From SZUA-448 sp045627185 (GTDB lineage: Bacteria; Bacillota; Clostridia; Lachnospirales; Lachnospiraceae), in assembly GCA_045627185.1 (NCBI GenBank), contig JAZQNE010000066.1, positions 1-64,000 on the forward strand: a DNA stretch of 64,000 bases, written 5' to 3'. This document shows positions 42,496-51,032 of the stretch, one piece after another. The notes beneath the pieces were generated by a model. It searched no databases. It was not told the DNA's origin and saw nothing but the letters and a program-made list of their open reading frames with translations. Both the position numbers and the translations under genes were made by a program. Each line of letters starts with the position of its first letter. Position 1 is the first letter of the stretch.

Positions 42496-44052
42496 TTAGC
42501 CGAAATAAACTATGATATCTTTGAGTTCACTGCTGATAGCCGTGATTTCCTCAATGCTCTTTGCAAGCTGCTCAACTTCATTATCAACGCTTGTGGTGGA
42601 AGCAGATACTTCCTCAACTACAGCCGCATTCTGCTCGGACTGTGAAGAAAGCTTCTGGATAACCTGATTGAGGTCGTTCTTGATATAACCGAGAGCATTT
42701 GATTTTTCTCTGATATTATTCAGCTTGGTATCAATCGACTTGATGTTTTCGCGGAGTGCAGTCATCTTTTCGCGAACGATTTCTGCCTTCTTAAGCTGTT
42801 CCTTATTAGACTCTACAAGCTTTTCATTTGACTGGTTTGTCTTGTTCATCGTATCAACAATGCCTGCAATGATTGCTGCTGTTTCATCGGCAGATTTTGC
42901 CGAATCAAGAGCAAGTGACTTGACCTCTGATGCAACTACCGCAAAGCCCTTGCCGAATGCGCCCGCATGGCTTGCCTCAACAGAAGCATTAAGTGCAAGC
43001 AGGTTAATCTGTGATGCAAGGGAATTAATTGTTTTAACAATTGAATTGGCCTTGCGTGTGCTTTCTACGCCAAGTGCAATATCTTCAGAGATATTATCAA
43101 CAAGCTTCGTGTTGTCATCGATGCTTGAATTAAGTTCATTGATACTTGCTTCGGAAGCTGCAACATCGTTTTCAATTGTCTCAATAAAGGTGTTGCTTTC
43201 ATTGATTTCATTATTAACGGAATCGATGCTTGCTGCGAAATCCTGCATGGATGCAAGTGCTTCCTGTGTTGCCGATGCCTGGCTCATTGCACCGTCGGCA
43301 ACTGAGTTCATGGCCTTTGAAATCTCCGTTACTTCACTGCTTGTGCAGTCGGAAACCTCTATTACTCTGTCTGAGAAGCCGTTCAGTCTGTCGTAACTGG
43401 TGTTAAGCTTCGTCTCAAGTTTATTGGATACCTCACCAAGCAGACGGCGTGCAACAATAAGCATAACTACAAGTACAACAACTGCTCCGCCGACAATTGC
43501 AAGTGCAAACGATGTTGCCGTCTTATTTACGGTCTTCTGGTTAATACCCGTGAACAGCATTCCGAAGAACTCACCGTTGTTGTAAAGCGGCATATAGCAG
43601 ACGGTATAACTGCCGTTCATAATTTTTACGCCGTTTTTAACATATGTTTTTCCGGCGGAAACCTGTGCATAAATCTGTGAGTCGGCTTTTGTTCCGACAG
43701 CCCAGCCGCCCGCATCGTTCTTTATGTTTGTGAGAACACGCGTATCACCGTAAAATACGGTATGATAAACGTTCTCATCCAATTTGTTCAGTTCAAGAAA
43801 CAGATCAAGGGTGACTGCTCTGCCGTCACATGTAACAGTGGCTGTGGCTTCATCGTAAGTCCAGGATTTCTGTCCGTTTTCGAGGGATTCTTTGAGATGT
43901 GATGTGGCGATTTCCGCGTGATTACGAAATTCACGCTTAATCGTTGATGCACTTAGAATTACTGATAAGGTTCCAATGACGAGTACTGCAATGATAACTG
44001 AAATAACAACGAGATTCTCTAACTGTTTTGTGACCGTTTTAGTCTTTTTCAT
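42496..44052 (-). CDS. Methyl-accepting chemotaxis protein with single Cache-type sensor
   Basis: 518 residues from the ATG at 44052. TM1 (about 11-35), a periplasm-side sensor of about 145 residues with the single-Cache end pattern (YMPLYNNGEFFGMLFTGI), TM2 (about 181-203), then a long coiled coil without a clear HAMP domain and the signalling tip NLLALNASVEASHAGAFGKGFAVVASEVKSLA shortened here to its key residues A-L-N-A and G-K-G-F. It reports a small ligand to CheA/CheW. It links to the flagellar genes at the left of the window; no che genes are present. Confidence 0.93.
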   Translation of the reverse strand: MKKTKTVTKQLENLVVISVIIAVLVIGTLSVILSASTIKREFRNHAEIATSHLKESLENGQKSWTYDEATATVTCDGRAVTLDLFLELNKLDENVYHTVFYGDTRVLTNIKNDAGGWAVGTKADSQIYAQVSAGKTYVKNGVKIMNGSYTVCYMPLYNNGEFFGMLFTGINQKTVNKTATSFALAIVGGAVVVLVVMLIVARRLLGEVSNKLETKLNTSYDRLNGFSDRVIEVSDCTSSEVTEISKAMNSVADGAMSQASATQEALASMQDFAASIDSVNNEINESNTFIETIENDVAASEASINELNSSIDDNTKLVDNISEDIALGVESTRKANSIVKTINSLASQINLLALNASVEASHAGAFGKGFAVVASEVKSLALDSAKSADETAAIIAGIVDTMNKTNQSNEKLVESNKEQLKKAEIVREKMTALRENIKSIDTKLNNIREKSNALGYIKNDLNQVIQKLSSQSEQNAAVVEEVSASTTSVDNEVEQLAKSIEEITAISSELKDIIVYFG

Positions 44053-44252
44053 GGTGAAAGATGTCCTTTCTGTTTTTTTGAACCTTATTTTTATATCGTC
44101 ATAAAGCCCTGAAAATATAATGCTAAAAAGCGAAAATTTAATGAAATTTTTCAAAATGTGTGCTTTGTTTTTGCATTTTTGCAAATTGTCATAAAAAGCT
44201 TACAATTTTTCACCCGTCTCAGTCTTCCAAAGTGCCTCAAATACGGATTTTC

Positions 44253-44280
44253 TTGACATTGCAATTTGTTATGTTATAGT
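44253..44280 (+). promoter_or_regulatory. Promoter of the 44355-45964 operon
   Basis: -35 TTGACA (44253-44258), 16-bp spacer, -10 TATAGT (44275-44280), about 75 bp before the start codon. Confidence 0.75.
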
Positions 44281-44354
44281 TTAGGTTAAGATGCAGGCTA
44301 TGGGAAATCAGTTCACCAACCGGCTTGCAGTAATTATTTGTGAGGTTAAACCAT

Positions 44355-45140
44355 ATGGATCAGAATCAGTTAAATGAGCTCCGTCTCGCTCTTATCAATC
44401 ATAAAAAGGCAAGAAACAATCTTCTCTTTGTTGTGGCTTTTTCAGTTATTAACATTATTCTCCTTCTTGCAAAGGCTAGTCTTTACTTTCTCTTTACCGC
44501 AGAATTTCCCTATTTCCTTGTGGAACTCGGATTATACATGACTAACAGACTGCCGGGCGTTACTCCGGTGGACGGAGTCATTTTATCGGACACATTCCTG
44601 TACGTATTACTCGCAATTGCACTGGTAATCATAATCTTTTACCTCTGCTGCTGGATTTTTTCAAAGGACAGACGAAGCCTCTGGTTCATTCTTGCACTTG
44701 TAGGTTTTTCCCTTGATACGCTTTTCTGCCTGTATACACTGATTGGAAACTTTGATCTTTCAGAGCTCCTGAATCTGGCATTCCACGTCTGGGTTATTGT
44801 TTCCCTCGCTTCAGGAATCAAATCCGCCAATACCCTTAAAAAGTATGGCGACATAGAAACATTTATTAATAATCTTCAAAATCTTTCGGCAGCCCAGAAC
44901 TATCAAAATCCTGAGACCGACAACGAATACGGATATACGGAAACACCTGTAAATTCTTACGGTTCAGAGGCTCTGACGGACACTCAGCAGCATTACCGTC
45001 AGATTATGGCCGAATATGAGGCACAGAAAGCCGCTTCCGCTAATCAGGCAGAATATGGAGCACAGCAGACCGCTTCCGCTAATCAGTCCGAATCAAATGC
45101 CCCTTCAGAAAATTCCGAAAACGATGGCACAAATGTATGA
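44355..45140 (+). CDS. Polytopic membrane protein of unknown function with Gln/Ala-rich tail
   Basis: 261 residues from the ATG at 44355 (GAGGT upstream). Four hydrophobic spans (about 20-50, 75-100, 108-132 and 140-155) then a cytosolic tail of 100 residues ending in imperfect repeats AEYEAQKAASANQ and AEYGAQQTASANQ. No family recognised. Its stop overlaps the next start by four bases (ATGA), coupling it to the MBL-fold hydrolase. Confidence 0.78.
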   Translation: MDQNQLNELRLALINHKKARNNLLFVVAFSVINIILLLAKASLYFLFTAEFPYFLVELGLYMTNRLPGVTPVDGVILSDTFLYVLLAIALVIIIFYLCCWIFSKDRRSLWFILALVGFSLDTLFCLYTLIGNFDLSELLNLAFHVWVIVSLASGIKSANTLKKYGDIETFINNLQNLSAAQNYQNPETDNEYGYTETPVNSYGSEALTDTQQHYRQIMAEYEAQKAASANQAEYGAQQTASANQSESNAPSENSENDGTNV

Positions 45141-45964
45141 AGATAACCATATTAGCCGATGATACTCTCGGTGCAGACAATATAAAAGCAGAGCACGGCC
45201 TGTCCATGTATATTGAAACGGGCCGTCACAGGATTCTGGCGGATACCGGCCAAAGCGGCATGTTTCTTGAAAATGCCGCCGTTCTGCATGCCGATATCGC
45301 CTCTGTTGACACGCTTTTCTTAAGCCACGGTCATTATGACCACACAGGCGGTGTCCTGTCTTTTGCTGCGCTCAACAGTTCTGCTGCAATCTATATTCAG
45401 GAATCCGCATCAGGTTGCTTCCATTCCGAAAATGCAGATGGCTCCGGTACGCATTTCATCGGCACAGATCCTGCTGTTTTCAGTCTTCCGAACCTTCATG
45501 CCATAACCGGAAATCTTCGCATTGACAATGAAATCTCCATTTTCTCAGGTGTTACCGGAAGGCGCAATTTTTCATCATCGAACGCACGCCTGTCCGTTCT
45601 TGGTACAAACGGCCCTTTTGCAGACGATTTCCTTCACGAACAGTATCTTGTAATTGAAACCGACGGCAAAACCTATCTTTTCTCAGGTTGCGCGCACAAC
45701 GGCATTCTCAATATTCTTGATAAGTTCCGCGAACTTTACGGCAAAAACCCGGATTACGTTTTCAGCGGCTTCCACTATATGAAAAACTCGGACTACACCG
45801 AGTCCGAGCGTGAAACCATTATAGCTACCGCCAATGAACTTGCAGGGATGGACACAACCTTCTTTACCTGCCACTGCACTTCCTTCCCCGCCTACTGGCT
45901 TATGAAGCCAATCATGGGCGAAAAGCTGCACATTCTCTGCAGCGGATTTATGGTGAACCAGTAA
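45137..45964 (+). CDS. MBL-fold metallo-hydrolase
   Basis: 275 residues. Zinc motif SHGHYDHTGG (about residues 63-72), a second His site CAHNG and the C-terminal CHCTS. The pattern fits the metallo-beta-lactamase subgroup near archaeal 'ribofuranosylaminobenzene 5'-phosphate synthase-like' proteins (7,8-dihydropterin-related). It has no signal peptide. Its ATG overlaps the membrane-protein stop. The substrate is unknown. Confidence 0.88.
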   Translation: MKITILADDTLGADNIKAEHGLSMYIETGRHRILADTGQSGMFLENAAVLHADIASVDTLFLSHGHYDHTGGVLSFAALNSSAAIYIQESASGCFHSENADGSGTHFIGTDPAVFSLPNLHAITGNLRIDNEISIFSGVTGRRNFSSSNARLSVLGTNGPFADDFLHEQYLVIETDGKTYLFSGCAHNGILNILDKFRELYGKNPDYVFSGFHYMKNSDYTESERETIIATANELAGMDTTFFTCHCTSFPAYWLMKPIMGEKLHILCSGFMVNQ

Positions 45965-45987
45965 CCTTGGATGGTCAGATTTTCCCA

Positions 45988-46016
45988 TTGACGTATTTTC
46001 AAAATTGCGCTATATT
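45988..46016 (+). promoter_or_regulatory. Promoter of the structured leader RNA
   Basis: -35 TTGACG (45988-45993), 17-bp spacer, -10 TATATT (46011-46016); transcription would start near 46023. Confidence 0.75.
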
Positions 46017-46020
46017 ACAA

Positions 46021-46168
46021 GCATCGGATATAGAGCCGGCCCGAAGGGTTCGCCCAACGGAGAGGCACAGAACATAAGCATCCGAATCCTGAGGAAATAA
46101 GTCCGAAGGTCACGGTAAATGCTGCATATTTCTGTCTCTAAACCTGCGCTTATTCGCAGGTTTTTTTA
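46021..46168 (+). ncRNA. Unclassified structured leader RNA (candidate riboswitch)
   Basis: About 145 nt with its own promoter and an intrinsic terminator, then the TM1266-type gene. Seen: a 5-bp closing helix CGGAT (46025-46029) with ATCCG (46080-46084); three short hairpins CCCGAAGGG (46040-46048), TCCTGAGGA (46087-46095) and CCGAAGG (46103-46109); and a GCAT element repeated at 46021 and 46077, either copy able to pair with ATGC at 46119-46122. Repeated sequence (AAGCATC.GA) and mutually exclusive pairing are typical of riboswitches. It does not match TPP, SAM, FMN, cobalamin, glycine, ZTP, THF, fluoride or Mg2+ consensus patterns I know. It could instead be a stand-alone small RNA. Confidence 0.55.
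46140..46163 (+). terminator. Intrinsic terminator inside the leader
   Basis: 9-bp perfect stem AAACCTGCG / CGCAGGTTT (46140-46148 with 46155-46163), 6-nt loop, T-run to 46167. It ends 81 bp before the TM1266-type start codon, the position expected for transcription attenuation. Confidence 0.9.
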
Positions 46169-46248
46169 TTTCCGGGATATCTTCATTTCTTAAAGATTCC
46201 CGGCACAAGCACTGTCCCTACGTCCGAAACAAAAAAGGAGCGAATGCC

Positions 46249-46491
46249 ATGGAAACCCGAATTGCACTTATTGGAATCATTATTGACAATCCCGATTCAG
46301 TTGAAAAAGTCAACGCCGCACTGCACGAATATGCGCAGGCCATCATAGGCAGAATGGGAATTCCGTACCGCGAGAAAGGCCTGAATATCATCAGCGTAGC
46401 ACTCGATGCGGACAATAACACAATCAGTTCCCTTGCGGGAAAGCTTGGAATGCTTCCGGGCGTTCACGCCAAAACACTCTATTCAAAGTAG
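46249..46491 (+). CDS. TM1266-type iron-only hydrogenase system regulator
   Basis: 80 residues, ferredoxin-like/ACT-type fold: ALIGIIIDNPDSVEKVNAAL, IGRMGIPYREKGLNIISVALDAD and LAGKLGMLPGVHAKTLYSK match the small putative [FeFe]-hydrogenase regulators related to NikR's C-terminal domain. Usually found near hydrogenase maturation genes; none is in this window. AAGGAG lies 8 bp before the ATG. The binding lipoprotein gene follows by 34 bp. Confidence 0.85.
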   Translation: METRIALIGIIIDNPDSVEKVNAALHEYAQAIIGRMGIPYREKGLNIISVALDADNNTISSLAGKLGMLPGVHAKTLYSK

Positions 46492-46525
46492 GCCGGTTTT
46501 GTCCCGGCCGGAAACGCGAGGGAAA

Positions 46526-47503
46526 ATGAAGACAAAGAAATTACTGAGCCTGATTCTTTCAGGCATTCTTTGCGTGTCGCTGCTTTATGGATGCGGAAAG
46601 AAAGACCCGACACCCGTTGATATCAGCATAGGTGTCTTAAAAGGACCGACTGCCATAGGAATGGTCCGTCTGATGGAACAAAATGAGGCCGGAAAGGCTT
46701 CAAACAACTACAATTTCACAATCGCAGGCACCGCCGATGAGCTCTCGGCCGCTCTGATCAAGGGCGATATGCAGCTTGCAGCAATTCCGTGCAACCTTGC
46801 ATCGGTTCTTTATAACAAAACCGAGGGTAATCTGCAGATGCTTGCAATCAATACGCTGGGTGTGCTTTACATAGTTGAGAACGGCAACACAATTCAGTCC
46901 GTGAGCGACCTTAAGGGGAAAACAATTTACAGCACCGGAAAAGGTACCACGCCAGAGTTCACACTGCGTCACCTCTTAAAATCCGCCGGAATCGACCCGG
47001 ACAAGGACGTTACCATCGAATACAAAAGCGAAGCAACCGAAATTGCTTCGCTCTTAAGTGATGATTCTGTCGGAAGCATTGCAATGCTTCCCCAGCCTTA
47101 TGTTACAACAGTTACCATGAACAATCCACGGCTCCGGATTGCGCTGAATGTCACCGAAGAGTGGGAAAAGCTTGATTCCGGCTCAACAGTTGTAACAGGC
47201 GTTATTGTCGGCACCAGGGATTTTATTGAAAATAATCCTGACGCAGTTAAGGCTTTCCTTGACGAATACAAGGCTTCTACCGCTTATGCCAACGAAAATG
47301 TTGATGATGCAGCAAACCTTGTCGAGCACTTTGATATATTCAAAGCTGCTGTTGCAAAGAAGGCTATTCCCTACTGCAACATTGTCTGTCTGACAGGTGA
47401 TGAAATGAAAACAAAAACAGCCGCCTATCTGCAGGTTCTGTTTGATGAACAGGCTTCTTCAGTGGGCGGCAAGCTGCCGGATGACGGATTTTTCTTCAAA
47501 TAA
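46526..47503 (+). CDS. NMT1-like ABC-type substrate-binding lipoprotein
   Basis: 325 residues from the ATG at 46526 (GAGGGA upstream). Lipobox LYGC lipidates Cys22. The NMT1/ThiY-like two-lobe fold is seen in LKGPTAIGMVRLMEQN, the AAIPCNLASVLYNKT block and GKTIYSTGKGTTPEFTLRHLL. Relatives bind sulfonates, thiamine precursors or similar small organics. No permease or ATPase gene is next to it, and it is followed by a terminator, so its transporter is elsewhere. It shares the leader RNA with the TM1266-type gene. Confidence 0.85.
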   Translation: MKTKKLLSLILSGILCVSLLYGCGKKDPTPVDISIGVLKGPTAIGMVRLMEQNEAGKASNNYNFTIAGTADELSAALIKGDMQLAAIPCNLASVLYNKTEGNLQMLAINTLGVLYIVENGNTIQSVSDLKGKTIYSTGKGTTPEFTLRHLLKSAGIDPDKDVTIEYKSEATEIASLLSDDSVGSIAMLPQPYVTTVTMNNPRLRIALNVTEEWEKLDSGSTVVTGVIVGTRDFIENNPDAVKAFLDEYKASTAYANENVDDAANLVEHFDIFKAAVAKKAIPYCNIVCLTGDEMKTKTAAYLQVLFDEQASSVGGKLPDDGFFFK

Positions 47504-47510
47504 ATCAAAT

Positions 47511-47547
47511 TGGAGACGGTTCTTTTTTACTCAAAGAACCGTCTCCA
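47511..47547. terminator. Bidirectional terminator hairpin
   Basis: 15-bp stem (47511-47525 with 47533-47547) between the ends of the convergent binding-protein and 47566-48105 genes. The A/T-rich loop and flanks allow use in both directions. Confidence 0.8.
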
Positions 47548-47565
47548 CAAACTGATACCACGGAG

Positions 47566-48105
47566 TCATTCTTTCACTGCCGGAGTTCCGGCATTTTTAA
47601 GCTCTCCAACAAATTCATCAAGTTCGGAATCATTCATGTTCATTTCATCCTTAAGCAGATTACGCTGTTTCATTGAATATTCGTAGATTCTGTACTTGCT
47701 TTCAAGGTTTTTTGTAAGGCTCATGGCCTTTGTGGGATTAACCATATCTTCTGCGGAAAGTCCCATTTTTTCCATGGTTCCCTGAAGACTTTCGCTGTTT
47801 GTCCTAAGAATGCTTGCAACACCGGAAATCACATAATTTTCCGACCTGTCAACGCCAAAATTTCTGAGCTTTTCAGCCTGGGCAACGGCGGTCTTGCGTC
47901 CAAAGCGGTTATATCCGCCAAAATCCACCTTCGGGCGGGATGATCCTTTTTCATAAACGTCCGCAACGGAAAACGCATCCGAAGACAGGGGTTTGACAGG
48001 CTCCACAGGGGTGTCAAGGGGTTTGTTCTCAACCTCCGGAATATCATAAATATTATATCCGTAATTGAGACCGGTATTCAAATTTGTGTAGGCATCAATT
48101 CTCAT
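47566..48105 (-). CDS. Hypothetical protein, unassigned
   Basis: 179 residues, soluble, no signal peptide. A disordered Pro-rich N-terminal half (MRIDAYTNLNTGLNYGYNIY, PLDTPVEPVKP) and a helical C-terminal half (AEKLRNFGV, MEKMGLSAEDMVNPTKAMSLT). The first residues resemble the start of FlgM-like anti-sigma factors (MRIDAYN...), but the rest does not fit and it is nearly twice FlgM's length. I do not recognise a family. GGAGAA precedes the ATG. A terminator hairpin lies between its start and the histidine kinase upstream. Confidence 0.65.
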   Translation of the reverse strand: MRIDAYTNLNTGLNYGYNIYDIPEVENKPLDTPVEPVKPLSSDAFSVADVYEKGSSRPKVDFGGYNRFGRKTAVAQAEKLRNFGVDRSENYVISGVASILRTNSESLQGTMEKMGLSAEDMVNPTKAMSLTKNLESKYRIYEYSMKQRNLLKDEMNMNDSELDEFVGELKNAGTPAVKE

Positions 48106-48118
48106 TTTTTTCTCCAGT

Positions 48119-48133
48119 CGGTGTCTCGCACCG
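48119..48133. promoter_or_regulatory. Small hairpin before the 48105 start
   Basis: CGGTG and CACCG arms around a 5-nt loop, 14-28 bp upstream of the start codon. It could limit ribosome access; no ligand motif is seen. Confidence 0.3.
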
Positions 48134-48158
48134 GAAATAACTCAATAATGTAACAAAA

Positions 48159-48190
48159 AAGGACAGCATTCACCAAAAAATGCTGTCCTT
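48159..48190 (-). terminator. Terminator of the two-component operon
   Basis: 12-bp perfect stem (48159-48170 with 48179-48190), 8-nt loop, TTTTTTG on the minus strand. It lies about 105 bp after the kinase stop. Confidence 0.85.
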
Positions 48191-48297
48191 AGCTTTTTAA
48201 TTCATCCATGTACGGCCATAATACCACACTTCTTAAAAAAATACAAGTGGTATTTTTTGACAGTACAAAATGTATCTAAATTCGAATTCTATTTTAA

Positions 48298-49632
48298 TTA
48301 TAACACGATTCTGATTCTTGTTCCTATTTCAGTTCTTGAAGTGATTTCGAAGTGTCCCTTGTGCTTGTCTACAATCCACTTGGCAATTGAAAGGCCAAGA
48401 CCTGTGCCTTTGTAGCTTCGAACCTCATCCGAACGGTAGAAGCGTTCAAACATATGAGCAACGTCGGATTCTGCCATGCCGATTCCGGTATCCTGAACCT
48501 GAAGGTACGGGCGGTCCTGATCGTTTTTGCCGACGGAAATGGTGATTTCATCCTTCTCAGCCGTATATTTTGCGGCATTGTCGACAAGAATACGAACTGC
48601 CTGCTTCAAGAGAGCCGGGTCGCAGTTTGCAATGATATTTTCTTCCGGAGCATTGAATTTATAAACATGCTGCTCATCAATCATAAGCGACTCTTCATAG
48701 ATTTCACGCATCATATCGGTCAGTGAAATTTCCTCAGGATGAAGCTCCGTCTTGCCACTGTCTCCGCGCGCAAGGAATAACAGCTGCTCAACAAGATATT
48801 TCATATGTGCGGACTCATGCTGGATAGCGGTAATTGACTCGTCAAGAACCTTTTCATCCTCACGGCCCCAGCGGGCAAGCATGTTTGAGTAGCCTTCAAT
48901 TACGGCAATAGGTGTTCTCAGTTCATGCGATGCATCGTTTACAAAACGGGCCTGCTGCATGTTAGCCTCACGCATACGCATAAGCAGATTGTTAATTGCA
49001 GCCTCAATGCTTGCAAGATCCTTGTCATTCTGAGTTACCTGAAGCGATTCCTCAGGGCTTAAGCTTGTAATTTTCTCCTCAAGGATATGATACTTGGTCT
49101 CATCAAAATCCATCTTGGAAAGCTCATCTGCGCGAAGCGCGATTTCATCTATGGGCTTCAGAATCCACTTGATTGATTTTGAATCCCCGTGGATTCCAAG
49201 AAGGCAGAAAAGAAGCTGCACCACAAAGAGTGCCAGGCCGCCTGCAGCAGTCATACAAATAATGCTGAATACCGGCACTTCCATAAGGATGACCTTACTC
49301 TTGTCCTTTACACGATAAACAAAAAGCCCGTTACAGTCTTCCCAGTTTTCCGCATAATAATCGAACTGCCTGATCAGGCCCTTCGGTTTATCTTTTTTTA
49401 TTTCCTTTGCAACGTCCTTATCGACCTCAACCAGTCTGCTGGCATTCAGGTACGGACGGCCGTTGTTTTTCGCCATTTCAAAGGCAATCATGAAGGTGGC
49501 AAGGCACGCCAGGACCAGTATAAAATCAGCACCAAACTTAATGCCGACTTTCTTCCAGAACAGCTTGCTGTTGAGCTTGCGTGCAATGGATGTCATCTTG
49601 CGTGATTGTGATTTATTCTGATTTGATGACAT
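48298..49632 (-). CDS. Sensor histidine kinase (OmpR-type two-component system)
   Basis: 444 residues. TM1 (about 33-54), an extracellular loop of 65 residues, TM2 (about 120-147), a HAMP-like linker, HisKA with H236 (NDASHELRTP), and the ATPase domain with DNAAKYT and GTGLGLSIAKWIV. The order and the small loop resemble ArlS-type kinases of Firmicutes. Its ATG overlaps the end of the response-regulator gene by 20 bp, so both are translated together. The stimulus is unknown; an envelope signal is likely from the neighbouring DUF4342 membrane protein. Confidence 0.92.
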   Translation of the reverse strand: MSSNQNKSQSRKMTSIARKLNSKLFWKKVGIKFGADFILVLACLATFMIAFEMAKNNGRPYLNASRLVEVDKDVAKEIKKDKPKGLIRQFDYYAENWEDCNGLFVYRVKDKSKVILMEVPVFSIICMTAAGGLALFVVQLLFCLLGIHGDSKSIKWILKPIDEIALRADELSKMDFDETKYHILEEKITSLSPEESLQVTQNDKDLASIEAAINNLLMRMREANMQQARFVNDASHELRTPIAVIEGYSNMLARWGREDEKVLDESITAIQHESAHMKYLVEQLLFLARGDSGKTELHPEEISLTDMMREIYEESLMIDEQHVYKFNAPEENIIANCDPALLKQAVRILVDNAAKYTAEKDEITISVGKNDQDRPYLQVQDTGIGMAESDVAHMFERFYRSDEVRSYKGTGLGLSIAKWIVDKHKGHFEITSRTEIGTRIRIVL

Positions 49633-50329
49633 AGCCTACTCCTCTGACGGTCTGAATCATCTTAACGTCATATGCATCATCGATTTTTGTTCTGAGGTAT
49701 CTGATATATACATCAACAACATTGGTTTCGCCAAGATAATCATACCCGCAGACTTCCTCAAGCAAGGTATCGCGCGAAAGCACAATGTCCTTATTTTTTA
49801 ACAAAGTTTTAAGCATAACGAATTCACGGTTTGTAAGCGTTATTTCATGCAGACCGTAGAAAACCTCATGCCTTTTTTCATTCAGAACAAGGTCCTTCCA
49901 GCGATATACGCCTTCCTCCTGCACCACAGCCCCGGCATCGCCGGTCATGCTTGTGATTGCAGATGCGCTGTGAAGCTTAAGTGCAACACGGATGCGGGCA
50001 AGCAGTTCCTCAATAGCGAACGGTTTTGTGATGTAATCAACCGCGCCCGCATCAAGTCCTGCAACCTTGTCCATAACGGCATCTCTTGCAGTAAGCAGAA
50101 TAACAGGAGTGTTTTTCTCCTGTTTCAGTCTTCGAAGAACCTCAAGTCCGTTAATTCCGGGAAGCATGATGTCAAGAAGGATAAGGCTGTAATCATTTGC
50201 AATCGCCATTTCAAGGGCTGTCCGCCCGTCAGCAGCCTTGCTTACTTCATATCCCTCATGCACAAGCTCAAGTTCTACAAATCGAGCAAGTTTTTCTTCA
50301 TCTTCGACTATTAATAAATGAGCACTCAT
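49613..50329 (-). CDS. OmpR/PhoB-family response regulator
   Basis: 238 residues: receiver with D9-E11 pocket, phospho-acceptor D53 (LLDIMLPG), T81 region and K104; C-terminal winged helix (LTNREFVMLKTLL, DVYIRYLRTKI, IQTVRGVGYVI). It binds tandem DNA repeats as a dimer. It lies between the DUF4342 gene (62 bp) and the kinase gene (overlap) in one operon. Candidate targets are the direct repeats at 51033-51072. Confidence 0.95.
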   Translation of the reverse strand: MSAHLLIVEDEEKLARFVELELVHEGYEVSKAADGRTALEMAIANDYSLILLDIMLPGINGLEVLRRLKQEKNTPVILLTARDAVMDKVAGLDAGAVDYITKPFAIEELLARIRVALKLHSASAITSMTGDAGAVVQEEGVYRWKDLVLNEKRHEVFYGLHEITLTNREFVMLKTLLKNKDIVLSRDTLLEEVCGYDYLGETNVVDVYIRYLRTKIDDAYDVKMIQTVRGVGYVIKSE

Positions 50330-50391
50330 ACTTTTTCCCCATTTCCGGTCAACGATGATTCTCTCACCGTTGACCGCTTGTTATCTTAAAA

Positions 50392-50943
50392 TTAATAATT
50401 GTTGTTATTGTTGTCTGAATTGCTGTTAGCGCTTCTGAAGGAGCTCTTAATTGAATCGGCCGCACTTTCAACGGCATCCATTGCATTGTTGGCAGTGTTC
50501 ATGTTGGCAGGGCCCCGGAAGCTGTATCTGCAGTCAAGGAAAAGGCTGACAACAATCAGAATCCAGACAAATGACCAGGTTACAAGAAGAATAATAATTG
50601 TTAACCAGATAGGGAGCTCAATGATTTTTTCTCCTTTATGCTCAACAATAAGGTGGTTCTCATCAGACTTCTTAAGAAGGGCTTTTACTTTCTCCCAGAA
50701 GGGTTTCTTTGTGCTGTTAACGCGCTTGGTGGTCTCTTCTGTCTGATTGTAATTGTAGCCTGCCTGCTCCTTATAGCTTGTTGAGAAGCTGGCTGTTTCG
50801 GGGGCTACTGTCTTTCCGCGCTGTTCAAGCACTATCATGGCATCAAGCAAATCCCAGTTTGCTGTTTCAAGAGCATCCTTTGCTTCTGCGTAGGTTACGT
50901 TTGCTCTGCTCATTAATTTTTCTACTTTTTCAAATTGATCCAT
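50392..50943 (-). CDS. DUF4342 protein with N-terminal UBA-like domain
   Basis: 183 residues. Residues 1-45 (FEKVEKLMSRANVTYAEAKDAL, W..LDAMIVLE) form a UBA/TS-N-type three-helix domain; residues 80-140 match DUF4342 (FWEKVKALLKKSDENHLIVEH then PIWLTIIILLVTWSFVWILI, a membrane helix). The C-terminal 45 residues are Asn/Ser-rich and end in NNNNN. It heads the two-component operon, separated by 62 bp, so it may be a sensed or controlled envelope protein. The weak -35 of its promoter is flanked by response-regulator-like repeats. Confidence 0.8.
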   Translation of the reverse strand: MDQFEKVEKLMSRANVTYAEAKDALETANWDLLDAMIVLEQRGKTVAPETASFSTSYKEQAGYNYNQTEETTKRVNSTKKPFWEKVKALLKKSDENHLIVEHKGEKIIELPIWLTIIILLVTWSFVWILIVVSLFLDCRYSFRGPANMNTANNAMDAVESAADSIKSSFRSANSNSDNNNNNY

Positions 50944-51032
50944 TTTTCTTCCTCTTTTTCTTTATGTTATTTGTTGGGGGGTGTTTTTTGCCATCGGTGT
51001 TTCCCTTTGACAGTGAACAATATAACAAAAGA

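Noticed and set aside
42725..43396. 223-codon plus-strand frame within the chemoreceptor gene
   Set aside because: Ser/Ala/Leu-rich shadow of the helical signalling domain; no start signals.
44053..44200. Sigma-D promoter for the chemoreceptor
   Set aside because: A GACGATAT sequence is present but the -35 part does not match; too weak to list.
46040..46060. tRNA-like T-arm (GGGTTCGCCC) in the leader RNA
   Set aside because: No acceptor stem, anticodon arm or CCA context fits around it.
47566..48105. FlgM anti-sigma factor
   Set aside because: Only the first few residues resemble FlgM; the length is nearly double and the sigma-binding helices are not recognisable.
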